Positions 17,571-27,083 are shown, counted from the first letter of the stretch. The stretch is 42,205 nt of DNA from Gammaproteobacteria bacterium (GCA_030428905.1 JAUIED010000021.1:1-42205), one strand, 5' to 3'. The notes: generated from the letters alone by a model not told the origin. Numbers and translations are program-made.

Positions 17571-18860
17571 TTGACCGAACCCACCATCTATACGCCCGAA
17601 CAGCATCAGATCGATGCTTCACTCCTGGACGACAACAGCATTGAGGTGGTGCGGGACCTGCATGAAGCGGGCTTCGAGGCATACCTGGTCGGCGGATGCG
17701 TACGCGATCTGCTGCTGGGCGCGGAACCGAAAGACTTCGACGTCGCAACGAGCGCAACGCCAGAAGAAGTGAAGCAAGTATTCCGGCGCGCGCGCCTCGT
17801 TGGTCGGCGCTTTCGCATTGCCCACGTGCGCTTCGGCCGCCATATCATTGAGGTGTCGACATTCCGAAAGGGCGAGACTGACGGTATCGAAACCAGCCCC
17901 GAAGGCATGATCCTGCGCGACAATCAGTACGGCACCCTGGAAGAAGACGCCTTCCGTCGCGACTTCACCATCAACGCGCTCTACTACGATCCTACAGACG
18001 GCCGCCTGCTGGATTTCGTTGACGGAATGGCAGACATACGCGACCGTCACCTTGCCTTCATCGGCGATACTGAGACGCGTCTCACCGAAGACCCTGTACG
18101 AGGTCTGCGCGCGCTGCGTTTTCAGGCGAAGCTCGGATTCGAGCTCACAGAGGAAATGCGGGCAGCACTTCCCGGGGCTGCAAATCGGCTGATTTCCGTC
18201 CCGCCAGCGCGGCTTTTCGAGGAGTTCAACAAGCTGTTCATGCTGGGCTACGCAGAGCAGGCGTGGGCAGCGATCGCCGACTCACCGATCTGCTCCGTGT
18301 TGTTTCCCTGTACAGACCCTCTGAGCACTATCGTCGCTCGCGCCATGGCCAACACCGATCAACGCATCCGGGAAGACCGGCCCGTCACGCCGGGGTTTCT
18401 CATTGCGGTCATGCTGTGGGAGGACTACCGCGCACGCCTTTCGGAGTTTTCGCTGGACGCGTCCCCAGTGGAAGCCGCAAAGATGGCTGAGCAGGACACG
18501 CTGGCCGACCAGACGGACATCATGGCCATTCCTCGACGTTTTTCCCTGTTCGCAAAAGAAGTGTGGCAGATGCAGCGACATCTCGAGCAGCGGAGCGGCC
18601 GCAACATCCGGCGCACCATGAGCCATCCACGCTTTCGCGCCGGTTTCGACCTGCTCGAATTGCGCGCCACCACCTATGAAGAGCAGGTAGAGTCCTACGA
18701 GTGGTGGTCGGCGTTTCAAGATGCCGATGATGAGGCCCAGGCGGAGATGCTCAGGGCGCTTCCCGGTGGCGGCGGCGGCGGAGCCAAAAAACGCAAGCGT
18801 CGTCGCAAACGCAAGCCCTCTGGTGAACAGCAACCTGCCGGCGACGTGACCTCGTCTTGA
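17571..18860 (+). CDS. pcnB: Poly(A) polymerase I
   Basis: PcnB adds poly(A) tails to RNA 3' ends and so promotes decay by PNPase, also encoded in this window. The 429-aa protein is a class II nucleotidyltransferase: YLVGGCVRDLLLG at 39-50 and the metal-binding DFD at 55-57, then VGRRFRIAHVRFG, a DEDAxRRDFTINALYY-like motif and RGLRALRFQAKLGF in the neck. The C-terminus ends in a Gly run followed by a strongly basic KKRKRRRKRK tail, expected to bind RNA. It starts with TTG one base after the previous stop, with AAGG upstream. Its stop overlaps the next gene as TTGA. Confidence 0.93.
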   Translation: MTEPTIYTPEQHQIDASLLDDNSIEVVRDLHEAGFEAYLVGGCVRDLLLGAEPKDFDVATSATPEEVKQVFRRARLVGRRFRIAHVRFGRHIIEVSTFRKGETDGIETSPEGMILRDNQYGTLEEDAFRRDFTINALYYDPTDGRLLDFVDGMADIRDRHLAFIGDTETRLTEDPVRGLRALRFQAKLGFELTEEMRAALPGAANRLISVPPARLFEEFNKLFMLGYAEQAWAAIADSPICSVLFPCTDPLSTIVARAMANTDQRIREDRPVTPGFLIAVMLWEDYRARLSEFSLDASPVEAAKMAEQDTLADQTDIMAIPRRFSLFAKEVWQMQRHLEQRSGRNIRRTMSHPRFRAGFDLLELRATTYEEQVESYEWWSAFQDADDEAQAEMLRALPGGGGGGAKKRKRRRKRKPSGEQQPAGDVTSS

Positions 18861-19564
18861 GCGCGACTGCCCAGCAGCGCCCAACCAATCTGACTCGCTA
18901 CGCAGAAGCCCTGCGCGGCAGGAATGCACCTCGATACATCGCTGTTGAAGGGCCGATTGGCGTGGGCAAAACCACGCTGACCCGCCGCCTGGCAGACGCC
19001 TTGCGCTATCCGGTACTGCTGGAGCCGGCGACAGAAAACCCGTTTCTCGACGCGTTTTACCGCGATGGAAAAACCAACGCGTTACCAACACAACTGTTCT
19101 TTCTATTGCATAGGGCGCGGCAGATGGCTGATCTGCCCGCCAACGATCTCATCGGACCCTGCGTGGTTTCCGATTTTCTCATGGACAAGGACGAACTCTT
19201 CGCCAGGCTCACGCTCAGCGACGCAGAGTATGCGCTCTACCAGCAAATCGAGAAGGCACTGGACGTTCGTGCACCTGCCCCCGATCTGGTGATCTACCTG
19301 CAGGCGCCCACCGACGTACTCCTGCATCGCGTGCGAAATCGCGGCATCAAAAGCGAGCAGGGCATGGAACCCGAATATCTGGAGACGCTGGCCCGGGCGT
19401 ACACAGAGTTCTTTCATTTTTACGACCGGGCGCCGCTCCTCATCGTCAACGCCAGCGAGATCGACTTCGCCAACAACGACAAGCACTTCGATGCGTTGTT
19501 CGAAAGAATGCTCTCCATTGACGGCACGCGCCAATACTTCAACCCCAACCCAACACTGATCTGA
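18857..19564 (+). CDS. Deoxynucleoside kinase family protein
   Basis: This 235-aa P-loop kinase belongs to the dNK/thymidine kinase 2-like family, which phosphorylates deoxyadenosine, deoxyguanosine or related nucleosides for salvage. Visible features are the P-loop GPIGVGKTT (32-40), LLEPATENPFLDAFY after it, the VVSDFLMDKDELFARLTL segment in place of the DRS motif, and a basic LID-like stretch HRVRNRGIKSEQ. The start is TTG within the pcnB stop (TTGA). In Pseudomonas this slot between pcnB and pgi holds folK and panBCD; here neither is present and the kinase takes their place. The exact nucleoside is not predictable by reading. Confidence 0.88.
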   Translation: MSATAQQRPTNLTRYAEALRGRNAPRYIAVEGPIGVGKTTLTRRLADALRYPVLLEPATENPFLDAFYRDGKTNALPTQLFFLLHRARQMADLPANDLIGPCVVSDFLMDKDELFARLTLSDAEYALYQQIEKALDVRAPAPDLVIYLQAPTDVLLHRVRNRGIKSEQGMEPEYLETLARAYTEFFHFYDRAPLLIVNASEIDFANNDKHFDALFERMLSIDGTRQYFNPNPTLI

Positions 19565-19567
19565 ATC

Positions 19568-21133
19568 ATGACGAACTCCACTAGTACGCTGCCTGAGTGG
19601 AAACACCTCGGCAGGCTGGCCCAGTCCGCGGCCAGTGTTACCGAATGCACACAGGACGCGGCTCGCAATGACCGCCTCACCCTTCACGCCGCAGGCATTG
19701 ATGCAGATCTGCGCAAACAAAGGCTCAGCAACGAAGCGCTCGACGGCCTGTTGGAACTGGCACGGGCGGTATCCCTGGAGGATCGGCGGGACGCATTGCT
19801 CCGCGGCGATCACGTCAACACCAGCGAAGACCGACCGGCCATGCACACGGCGTTGCGTACGCCCGCCGGCGCAGGTCTAGCATCGTTCGAGCCTCACGTG
19901 CAGGCAGCCCTCGCAGGCATGCACAAGCTCGTAGACAAGCTCACCACCGGCGAGCTACGTGGCGCCACCAACCGTGCGATTACCGACATCGTGCATATCG
20001 GTATCGGCGGTTCCCACCTCGGTCCTGAACTTGCAGTGCGTGCACTGCCGGGTACCGGCCGCTTCAAAATTCACTTCGTCGCAAACATCGATGGCCATGC
20101 CATCAGCACTGCACTCGCAGCATGCGATCCGGAGCGCACGGCAGTGATTGTGGTGTCTAAGTCCTTCAGCACACTGGAGACATTGCGCAACGCCGAAGCC
20201 GCGCGAGCGTGGTTCCTGGAGCGGGGTTTCACCGCGATGGACATCGCCCGGCACTTCTTCGCCATATCAGCCAACGTGCAGGAAGCCGCGCGCTTTGGCA
20301 TACCGGCAGAGAACGTGTTCCCCATGTGGGACTGGGTGGGCGGACGGTACAGTGTCTGGTCCACCGTGGGACTGCCTATCGCTTTGGCCTGCGGCACGAA
20401 AGTATTCGCCGACATGCTTACCGGAGCACACCAGATGGACCGGCACTTCGCTGAAGCGCCTCTAACCGAAAATCTACCAGTACTCCTGGCGCTCACCGGC
20501 ATCTGGAACAGCAATTTTCTGGGTGCCAGCAACCATGCCGTGCTCGCGTATGACGAGCGCCTCGCACTGTTACCGCTGTATCTTCAGCAGCTCGAAACGG
20601 AAAGCAACGGTAAAAGCGTTCGTCTCGACGGCCAGACGGTAGACGTACAGACCATGCCGATTCTCTGGGGCGGCGTTGGCACTACCGGGCAGCACGCGTA
20701 TCACCAACTGCTGCATCAGGGCACCCGCGCATTCAGCGCCGACTTCATCGTCGCCGCCAAACCGGATCATCACCTCGAAGACCACCATCGCTGGCTGCAG
20801 GCAAACGCGCTGGCTCAAAGTCAGGCGATGATGATCGGCGACGAGCAGCCGCAGGCGGAAAAGCGTGTGCCCGGCAATCATCCAACAACAACGTTTGTCC
20901 TGGAGCAGCTGGACGCACACCACCTTGGCGCGTTACTCGCGTTGTACGAGCACAAGGTGTTTTGTCAGGGTGTAATCTGGGGCATAAACTCGTTCGACCA
21001 GTGGGGCGTGGAGCTCGGCAAGCGGCTCGCAGGCCCCATCTACCAGCAGCTCGGCGGTACGGCTGTCCTGAACCAGGATGCATCCACGCAACATCTGATT
21101 GGCCGTCTGCGCGCATCGCAAACCAACGATTAG
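19568..21133 (+). CDS. pgi: Glucose-6-phosphate isomerase
   Basis: Pgi interconverts glucose-6-phosphate and fructose-6-phosphate. At 521 aa it is slightly shorter than E. coli Pgi (549). Family signatures are IGIGGSHLGPELAV, VSKSFSTLETL for phosphate binding, DWVGGRYSVWSTVGLPIAL (first PROSITE pattern), GQHAYHQLLHQG with the ring-opening His, and GINSFDQWGVELGK with the C-terminal catalytic Lys. The ATG lies 3 nt after the dNK stop with a weak Shine-Dalgarno, suggesting coupling. Its TAG stop is part of the Shine-Dalgarno of acs. Confidence 0.97.
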   Translation: MTNSTSTLPEWKHLGRLAQSAASVTECTQDAARNDRLTLHAAGIDADLRKQRLSNEALDGLLELARAVSLEDRRDALLRGDHVNTSEDRPAMHTALRTPAGAGLASFEPHVQAALAGMHKLVDKLTTGELRGATNRAITDIVHIGIGGSHLGPELAVRALPGTGRFKIHFVANIDGHAISTALAACDPERTAVIVVSKSFSTLETLRNAEAARAWFLERGFTAMDIARHFFAISANVQEAARFGIPAENVFPMWDWVGGRYSVWSTVGLPIALACGTKVFADMLTGAHQMDRHFAEAPLTENLPVLLALTGIWNSNFLGASNHAVLAYDERLALLPLYLQQLETESNGKSVRLDGQTVDVQTMPILWGGVGTTGQHAYHQLLHQGTRAFSADFIVAAKPDHHLEDHHRWLQANALAQSQAMMIGDEQPQAEKRVPGNHPTTTFVLEQLDAHHLGALLALYEHKVFCQGVIWGINSFDQWGVELGKRLAGPIYQQLGGTAVLNQDASTQHLIGRLRASQTND

Positions 21134-21142
21134 GGGGGAACT

Positions 21143-23092
21143 ATGAACACAAGCCACATCTATCCGGTGCCTGAGTTCATGTCAGACAAGTGCTACATCA
21201 ATGATGACCAGTACCAGTCCATGTACCGCCGATCCATCGAAGACCCAGAAGCCTTCTGGAGCGAACAGGCGCAAGCATTCCTCGATTGGAACAAGCCGTG
21301 GGAAACCCTCACTCAGGCTGACATGCCTGCAGGGAACATCCGCTGGTTTGACGGCGGCGAGTTGAACGTTGCCGCAAACTGCATCGATCGCCATCTTCCA
21401 CATCGGGCGGAGCAAACCGCCATCATCTGGGAAGGCGACGATCCGGCTGACTCCATGTTGATCACCTACCAGCAGCTTTCCGATGCGGTGAACAAGCTGG
21501 CAAACGGTTTGAAGGCTCGTGGTGTCAGCAAAGGGGACAGAGTGTGTATCTACATGCCGATGATTCCCGAAGCAGCCTACGCCATGCTGGCCTGCGCTCG
21601 AATCGGCGCCATTCACTCCGTTGTCTTTGGCGGCTTTTCGCCTCAGTCTCTCAAGGATCGCATACTCGACTCCGACTGCCGTACGCTCATTACCGCGGAT
21701 CAGGGCATCCGCGGCGGCAAGCCTATACCCCTGAAGGAAAACGCCGAAGAAGCCCTCGCGCAGTGTCCAAACGTACACACGGTTGTTACTGTAAAGCGCA
21801 CCGGCGCAGTAGTACCTTTCAAGACACCACGCGACGTCTGGTACCACGAGCTGGTGGAAGCGCAAAGTACGGTGTGCGCTGCCGAGCCGATGGCCGCGGA
21901 GGATCCGCTGTTCATCCTGTACACGTCCGGCTCTACAGGCAAGCCGAAAGGTGTGCAGCACGGTAGCGCTGGATATCTGCTCATGGCAGCCATGACGCAC
22001 AAATACGTATTCGACTACCACGACGGCGACATCTACTGGTGTACCGCCGACGTCGGCTGGATTACGGGTCACTCCTATATCGTCTACGGACCGCTCGCGA
22101 ACGGCGCCACAACCCTGATGTTTGAAGGCGTACCTACCTATCCGGATGCCTCACGCTGCTGGCAGGTGATCGACAAACACCAGGTCAACATCTTCTATAC
22201 CGCGCCCACCGCTATCCGTCAGCTCATGGCACAAGGCGATGAGTTTGTCACCAGCTGCTCCCGCGAATCGCTGCAACTTCTGGGCACCGTGGGCGAGCCG
22301 ATCAACCCGGAAGCATGGGAGTGGTATCACCGCGTTGTGGGCGACCACCGCTGTCCGATCGTAGATACCTGGTGGCAGACGGAAACGGGCGCCATCATGA
22401 TCACGCCACTGCCGGGCGCAACCGCGCTGAAGCCGGGCTCAGCGACGCGCCCGTTTTTCGGCGTACAGCCGGCGCTGGTGGATACCGAAGGAAACATTCT
22501 GGAAGACACCGAAGCTTCCGGCAACCTCGTCATCACCGCGAGTTGGCCGAGCCAGATAAGAACCGTGTACGGCGACCATCAACGGGTGATCGACACATAT
22601 TATTCAACCTACCCTGGCTACTACTTCACAGGTGACGGCGCACGTCGCGACAGCGACGGTTACTACTGGATCACCGGTCGGGTAGACGACGTGATGAACG
22701 TATCAGGGCACCGAATCGGTACTGCAGAGGTAGAGAGCGCGTTGGTGCTCCACGAATCTGTTGCGGAAGCAGCGGTTGTCGGTTTCCCGCACGACATCAA
22801 AGGCGAGGGCATCTACGCCTACGTGACACTGATGATTGGCGATAACACCGACCCACAGACGCTCGAAGCGGAACTGGTGAACCTGGTACGTAGAGAAATC
22901 GGCCCGATCGCCAAGCCAGACTTTATTCAGTGGGCACCTGGCCTGCCAAAAACGCGTTCGGGCAAAATCATGCGGCGTATCCTGCGCAAGATTGCAGCCG
23001 ATGAGCTCGACAGTCTCGGCGACACCACTACGCTGGCAGACCCAGGCGTAGTAGAAGACCTTGTCAACAATCGAAAGGCCACCAAGTCATGA
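21143..23092 (+). CDS. acs: Acetyl-CoA synthetase
   Basis: Acs makes acetyl-CoA from acetate, ATP and CoA through acetyl-AMP. The 649-aa protein has the adenylate-forming signature [14 protein letters not shown], the WWQTETG motif, the hinge [18 protein letters not shown] and the C-terminal [11 protein letters not shown] with K608, equivalent to the lysine whose acetylation switches off Salmonella Acs. Reversible acetylation control is therefore likely. A strong Shine-Dalgarno (GGGGGGAA, 21133-21140) overlaps the pgi stop. The SDR gene overlaps its end by 4 nt. Adjacency to pgi is shared with Pseudomonas. Confidence 0.97.
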   Translation: MNTSHIYPVPEFMSDKCYINDDQYQSMYRRSIEDPEAFWSEQAQAFLDWNKPWETLTQADMPAGNIRWFDGGELNVAANCIDRHLPHRAEQTAIIWEGDDPADSMLITYQQLSDAVNKLANGLKARGVSKGDRVCIYMPMIPEAAYAMLACARIGAIHSVVFGGFSPQSLKDRILDSDCRTLITADQGIRGGKPIPLKENAEEALAQCPNVHTVVTVKRTGAVVPFKTPRDVWYHELVEAQSTVCAAEPMAAEDPLFILYTSGSTGKPKGVQHGSAGYLLMAAMTHKYVFDYHDGDIYWCTADVGWITGHSYIVYGPLANGATTLMFEGVPTYPDASRCWQVIDKHQVNIFYTAPTAIRQLMAQGDEFVTSCSRESLQLLGTVGEPINPEAWEWYHRVVGDHRCPIVDTWWQTETGAIMITPLPGATALKPGSATRPFFGVQPALVDTEGNILEDTEASGNLVITASWPSQIRTVYGDHQRVIDTYYSTYPGYYFTGDGARRDSDGYYWITGRVDDVMNVSGHRIGTAEVESALVLHESVAEAAVVGFPHDIKGEGIYAYVTLMIGDNTDPQTLEAELVNLVRREIGPIAKPDFIQWAPGLPKTRSGKIMRRILRKIAADELDSLGDTTTLADPGVVEDLVNNRKATKS

Positions 23093-23883
23093 ACCTGCAG
23101 GGTAAAGTAGCAGTGGTTACCGGCGCCACTAAAGGTATCGGCAAAGGTGTTGCAGAAGGCCTGGCCGAGTACGGTTGCACGGTCTACGTCACAGGCAGAA
23201 GCTCGCGCGCACAGAACCCGGAAGCCCAACTCACCGTGGAAGCCACCGCCGAATCGGTGGGCAGATTCGGGGGCCGAGGCATCGGCGTGGTGGTGGACCA
23301 CAACGACGATAACGCCGTTCAAGCACTTTTCGAACGCGTTCAACTGGAACAGGGACGGCTGGACATACTGGTCAACAATGCCTATCAGATACCCGATCCG
23401 CCGGTATTCAACGGCGGCTTCTGGGAGCACCCCATATCCATTTGGGACGACCAGTGTGGGGTGGGCTTGAGAGGCTACTATGTCGCTTCCGCCTTTGCTG
23501 CGCCCATGATGGTCGCTCAGAACTCCGGTCTGATTGTGAACATCTCCTCCAGGGGCGGGCGCGAGTATGTATTTTCTGCGTCCTACGGAGTCGGCAAAGC
23601 CGGTGTCGATCGCATGGCTCGCGACATGGCTCACGAGCTGCGGCCACATGGCGTCGCCGCCCTGTCGCTGTCACCTTCGAGCGTAAAAACGGAGTTCGTA
23701 CTTGAACAGGTCGCCGCAGGGAATATGCAACTGAATCCCGAAACTGCGCAATCCGTGCGCTTTTCCGGACGCACCATCGCCGCGCTGGCCACCGACGAAA
23801 ACCTGATGGATCTGAGTGGTGGTGTGTACACCGTGCAGGAAGTTGCACAACGCTACGGCGTTCAAGATCCCGACAGAGAATGA
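23089..23883 (+). CDS. Short-chain dehydrogenase/reductase, DHRS1-like
   Basis: This 264-aa classical SDR has the NAD(P)-binding TGATKGIG (11-18), NNAYQ in the NNAG position, and catalytic S153/S154, Y166 and K170 (YGVGK). The [18 protein letters not shown] segment and the NNAYQ variant resemble the DHRS1 group (ketone and steroid reductases in animals) more than FabG. The basic residue after the glycine motif (TGRSSR) favours NADPH. Its ATG overlaps the acs stop (ATGA), so it is co-translated with acetyl-CoA synthetase. The substrate is unknown, and no neighbour suggests one beyond acyl or acetate metabolism. Confidence 0.88.
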   Translation: MNLQGKVAVVTGATKGIGKGVAEGLAEYGCTVYVTGRSSRAQNPEAQLTVEATAESVGRFGGRGIGVVVDHNDDNAVQALFERVQLEQGRLDILVNNAYQIPDPPVFNGGFWEHPISIWDDQCGVGLRGYYVASAFAAPMMVAQNSGLIVNISSRGGREYVFSASYGVGKAGVDRMARDMAHELRPHGVAALSLSPSSVKTEFVLEQVAAGNMQLNPETAQSVRFSGRTIAALATDENLMDLSGGVYTVQEVAQRYGVQDPDRE

Positions 23884-23903
23884 CCTAGAGGGGCAATTTG
23901 CAC

Positions 23904-23931
23904 TAGCGAGAAATATTTTCTTCGCTATCAT
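23904..23931 (+). promoter_or_regulatory. Candidate dksA promoter region with an overlapping dyad
   Basis: TAGCGA (23904-23909) and TCGCTA (23922-23927) form an inverted repeat, with near-complementary bases continuing inward. The right half-site overlaps a -10-like TATCAT (23926-23931). No good -35 is seen, so the promoter assignment is weak. A dyad over a -10 would fit repressor control. The predicted RNA would begin about 25 nt before the dksA ATG. Confidence 0.35.
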
Positions 23932-23964
23932 ACGCCGCTCTTTGTCACCGCAGGACGGAGTTCG

Positions 23965-24792
23965 ATGGCTGCAAAGAAGAAAACAGCGAAGGCTCCAGCC
24001 ACCAAGAAGAAGGCTGACGCCAAGAAAAAATCTACACCTGCCAAAGCGAAGACGGCGGCAGTGAAGAAGCCCGCTGCGAAGAAACCAGCAGCGAAGGCTA
24101 CGGCACCAAAGAAAGCAGCGACCAAGAAAGCAGCGGCGAAGAAATCAGCGCCTAAGAAAAAGGCGCCTGCCTCCAAAACGTCAGCGAAGAAGTCTGAGGT
24201 GGCGGCCACAACCCCTGCGACGAAGTCTAAAAAGTCCTCGGCAGCTAAGAAGAAAGCTGCTGCCAGCCCATCAACCAAGAAGGTAACCAAAGCAAAAGTG
24301 AGCACGAGTGCGCAGTCGGCGGCGAATCAGTCCGCTCAACCCGATGTTCTGCTAGGACCCATCCATGGCGTTCAACCCTACAAGCTCAGCCCGGACGAAG
24401 AGTACATGAGCGACCAACAGCTCAGCCATTTCCGGGAAATTCTGCTCAACTGGAAACGCGAGCTGATGGAAGAGGTGGATCGTACTATTCATCATCTCCA
24501 GGACGAGCCGTCGAACTTCCCCGACCCTAACGACCGCGCCACGCAGGAGTCCGAATTTGGTCTGGAACTGCGCACACGCGACCGCGAGCGCAAGTTGCTT
24601 CGCAAGATCGACTCCGCACTTGCCCGCGTTGAAGACGGCAGCTACGGCTACTGCGAAGAAACCGGTGAGGAAATTGGCCTCAGACGCCTGGAAGCCCGGC
24701 CGATTGCAACCTTGTGCCTGGAAGCTCAGGAGCGCCACGAGATGACCGAGCGACACTTTGGCGAGCGCGGCACCGATGAGCGCTATCGCTAG
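23965..24792 (+). CDS. dksA: RNA polymerase-binding factor DksA with Lys/Ala-rich N-terminal extension
   Basis: DksA enters the RNA polymerase secondary channel and, with ppGpp, retunes promoters such as rrn. This copy is 275 aa against about 151 in E. coli. Residues 2 to about 115 are a low-complexity Lys/Ala/Pro/Thr extension like histone H1 tails; the DksA fold starts near GVQPY (135-139). The coiled-coil tip DPNDRA (187-192) keeps the DxxDxA motif needed for activity. The zinc finger is degenerate: C230, T233, C251 and A254 stand where E. coli has four Cys. This resembles zinc-independent DksA variants such as P. aeruginosa DksA2. The ATG follows GGACGGAG. The stop codon lies inside a 20-bp tandem repeat. 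Confidence 0.95.
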   Translation: MAAKKKTAKAPATKKKADAKKKSTPAKAKTAAVKKPAAKKPAAKATAPKKAATKKAAAKKSAPKKKAPASKTSAKKSEVAATTPATKSKKSSAAKKKAAASPSTKKVTKAKVSTSAQSAANQSAQPDVLLGPIHGVQPYKLSPDEEYMSDQQLSHFREILLNWKRELMEEVDRTIHHLQDEPSNFPDPNDRATQESEFGLELRTRDRERKLLRKIDSALARVEDGSYGYCEETGEEIGLRRLEARPIATLCLEAQERHEMTERHFGERGTDERYR

Positions 24793-24857
24793 CTGAAGAG
24801 CGCTATCGCTAGCTGAAGAGCGCTATCGCTAGCTGATGAGCGCTATCGCCAGCTTAC
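24778..24857 (+). repeat. Four tandem 20-bp repeats at the dksA stop codon
   Basis: The units start at 24778, 24798, 24818 and 24838. The first two are identical (GAGCGCTATCGCTAGCTGAA), the third differs at its last base, and the fourth differs at four positions near its end. The dksA TAG (24790-24792) lies in unit 1. Each of the first three units can fold a small GCTA-TCGC-TAGC hairpin and carries the TCGCTA motif seen in the dyad upstream of dksA. The period is not a multiple of three. Confidence 0.95.
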
Positions 24858-24878
24858 GAACGCGCTAAATCGTTAGGC

Positions 24879-24916
24879 AAAAAAAACGCCTCTTCACACT
24901 CCGATGAAGAGGCGTT
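24879..24916 (-). terminator. Rho-independent terminator of the rimP-pnp operon
   Basis: A perfect 12-bp stem (24885-24896 with 24905-24916) and 8-nt loop are followed on the minus strand by eight T (24879-24886 on the plus strand are A, partly shared with the stem). It lies 26 nt after the pnp stop. On the plus strand no T-run follows, so it is not expected to stop dksA transcription efficiently. Confidence 0.93.
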
Positions 24917-24942
24917 CACTACCTCAGAACCACACTGCCCGA

Positions 24943-27036
24943 TCAGGCAGATTCGTAGTTCGCCACTTCCTTCATTGACAGCTTGATGCGGCCTCGCTGG
25001 TCTACATCGAGCACCACCACACGCACCATCTGGCCTTCTTCGAGATAGTCGGTGACTTTCTCTACCCGCTCTTCAGCAATCTGCGAGATGTGCAGCAAGC
25101 CGTCTTTGCCGGGTAGAATGGCAATGAAAGCACCGAAGTCGACAATGCGTTCCACACGGCCTTCGTAGATTTTGCCAACTTCCGCTTCGGCGGTGATCGC
25201 TTCGATACGGCCGGTTGCAATAGCTCGCGACTCAGGTGTGGTCGCGAATATCTTCACGGTGCCATCGTCTTCAATGTCGATCTCAGCGCCGCTTTCCTCA
25301 ACGATGCCACGAATAGTCGCACCACCTTTGCCGATGATGTCGCGGATCTTGTCCGGATGCACCTTCAGCGTGGTGACGATGGGCGCATTCTCGGAGAACT
25401 CCGGCCGTGGTTCGGAGATGACTTTATTCATCTCGCCCAGGATGTGAAGCCGCGCTTCATTCGCTTGCTGCAGGGCCGCTTCCATGATCTCTTCTGTAAT
25501 GCCCTGGATTTTGATGTCCATCTGCAGCGCTGTGACACCTTCGGCTGTGCCAGCAACCTTGAAGTCCATGTCACCCAGGTGGTCTTCGTCACCAAGGATA
25601 TCGGTGAGTACCGCGTAGCGGTTACCATCTTTCACAAGGCCCATCGCAACGCCAGCAACTGGTGCCTTGATCGGCACACCCGCATCCATCAGCGCCAGTG
25701 AGGTGCCACACACGCTCGCCATTGAGCTCGATCCGTTCGACTCAGTAATCTCCGAAACGACTCGAAGGGTGTAGGGAAACTCTTCTTCGTTAGGCAGGAG
25801 TGCCGCCACACCACGTCGAGCAAGACGGCCATGACCGATCTCCCGGCGCTTCGGACCACCCATGAATCCTGCTTCGCCCACGCTGTAAGGGGGGAAGTTG
25901 TAATGCAGCATGAAAGCGTCTTTGTAGGTACCTTCAAGCGCATCAATCATCGCCGCGTCCCGTTGTGTGCCGAGCGTGGCTGCAACGATGGCTTGGGTTT
26001 CACCCCGGGTGAACAGCGCGGAACCGTGTACCTTCGGCAGGATGCCTACCTCAACGGCGATGGGGCGCACGGTGCGCAGGTCTCGCCCATCGATGCGCGG
26101 AGCGCCGTCCAGTACGCGATCACGAACAATGGCTTTCTCGAGTTTGGAGAACGCACCGCTCACTTCGGATGCGGTGAATTGAGCACTCTCACCTTCACTG
26201 AGCTCCATAGCTTTGGCACGCAGCTCGCTCACTCGATCCTGACGCGCCATCTTGTCGGTGATGCGATAGGCCTCACCGAGCTCCGCTTTCACAGCTGCGG
26301 CAACCGCTTCGCCGAGCGCCACGTTTTCCGGTTCTGGCGCAAACTCCCAGCGCGGCTTGCCTGCTTCGGCAGCCAGTTCTTCGATCGTAGAGATGACCTT
26401 CTGCATCTCCATGTGCCCGAAGAGCACCGCACCCAGCATCTCATCTTCCGTGAGGCAGTTCGCCTCACTCTCGACCATCAGCACGGCGTCTTTGGTGCCT
26501 GCTACCACCATGTTCAACATGGAGTTCTCGAGAGTCGCATAACCGGGGTTGAGCACGTAATTGCCATCGATGTAGCCCACGCGCGCGCCGCCAATGGGCC
26601 CCGCGAACGGTATACCCGACACCGCAAGCGCGGCCGATGCGCCAACCATTGCGGCGATATCCGGGTCCTGATCCTTGTCTGCGCTCATGACTGTGAGGAT
26701 GACCTGCACTTCGTTCATGAAGCCTTTCGGGAACAGCGGACGAATCGGCCGGTCGATCAGCCGGCTGGTAAGCGTCTCTTTCTCGCTCGGGCGCCCTTCA
26801 CGACGGAAAAAACCGCCCGGGATCTTGCCCGCGGCATAGGTCTTTTCCTGGTAGTTCACGGTGAGCGGAAAAAAGCTCTGGTTCGGGTTTGCGGTCTTCG
26901 CACCCACGACGGTTGCCAGCACCATGGTCTCGCCCATGGAGACCATAACCGCCCCGCTGGCTTGTCTGGCGATTTTGCCGGTCTCCAGGACCAGCGTGTG
27001 CTCGCCGAATTGCACTTCCTTTCTGATTGGGTTCAA
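24943..27036 (-). CDS. pnp: Polyribonucleotide nucleotidyltransferase (PNPase)
   Basis: PNPase degrades RNA 3' to 5' by phosphorolysis and is a degradosome component. At 697 aa it is near the E. coli length (711). Two RNase PH domains flank an all-helical domain, with the [22 protein letters not shown] motif in the first. The KH domain has GKGG at 569-572, and the S1 domain runs from about 621 to the end. It follows rpsO by 47 nt with GAAAGGAAA as Shine-Dalgarno. No hairpin is seen between rpsO and pnp, unlike E. coli where a terminator-like stem lies there. The operon ends at the terminator 24879-24916. Confidence 0.97.
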   Translation of the reverse strand: MNPIRKEVQFGEHTLVLETGKIARQASGAVMVSMGETMVLATVVGAKTANPNQSFFPLTVNYQEKTYAAGKIPGGFFRREGRPSEKETLTSRLIDRPIRPLFPKGFMNEVQVILTVMSADKDQDPDIAAMVGASAALAVSGIPFAGPIGGARVGYIDGNYVLNPGYATLENSMLNMVVAGTKDAVLMVESEANCLTEDEMLGAVLFGHMEMQKVISTIEELAAEAGKPRWEFAPEPENVALGEAVAAAVKAELGEAYRITDKMARQDRVSELRAKAMELSEGESAQFTASEVSGAFSKLEKAIVRDRVLDGAPRIDGRDLRTVRPIAVEVGILPKVHGSALFTRGETQAIVAATLGTQRDAAMIDALEGTYKDAFMLHYNFPPYSVGEAGFMGGPKRREIGHGRLARRGVAALLPNEEEFPYTLRVVSEITESNGSSSMASVCGTSLALMDAGVPIKAPVAGVAMGLVKDGNRYAVLTDILGDEDHLGDMDFKVAGTAEGVTALQMDIKIQGITEEIMEAALQQANEARLHILGEMNKVISEPRPEFSENAPIVTTLKVHPDKIRDIIGKGGATIRGIVEESGAEIDIEDDGTVKIFATTPESRAIATGRIEAITAEAEVGKIYEGRVERIVDFGAFIAILPGKDGLLHISQIAEERVEKVTDYLEEGQMVRVVVLDVDQRGRIKLSMKEVANYESA

Positions 27037-27083
27037 AACGTTTCCTTTCTCTATCTATCTTCTTTCTTCAATTTCCAACAAGT

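Noticed and set aside
24778-24857. Possible CRISPR array
   Set aside because: The units are contiguous without spacers and there are no cas genes; it is a simple tandem repeat.
24885-24916. The pnp terminator as a terminator for dksA on the plus strand
   Set aside because: The T-run lies only on the minus-strand side; the plus strand continues CACTACC after the stem.
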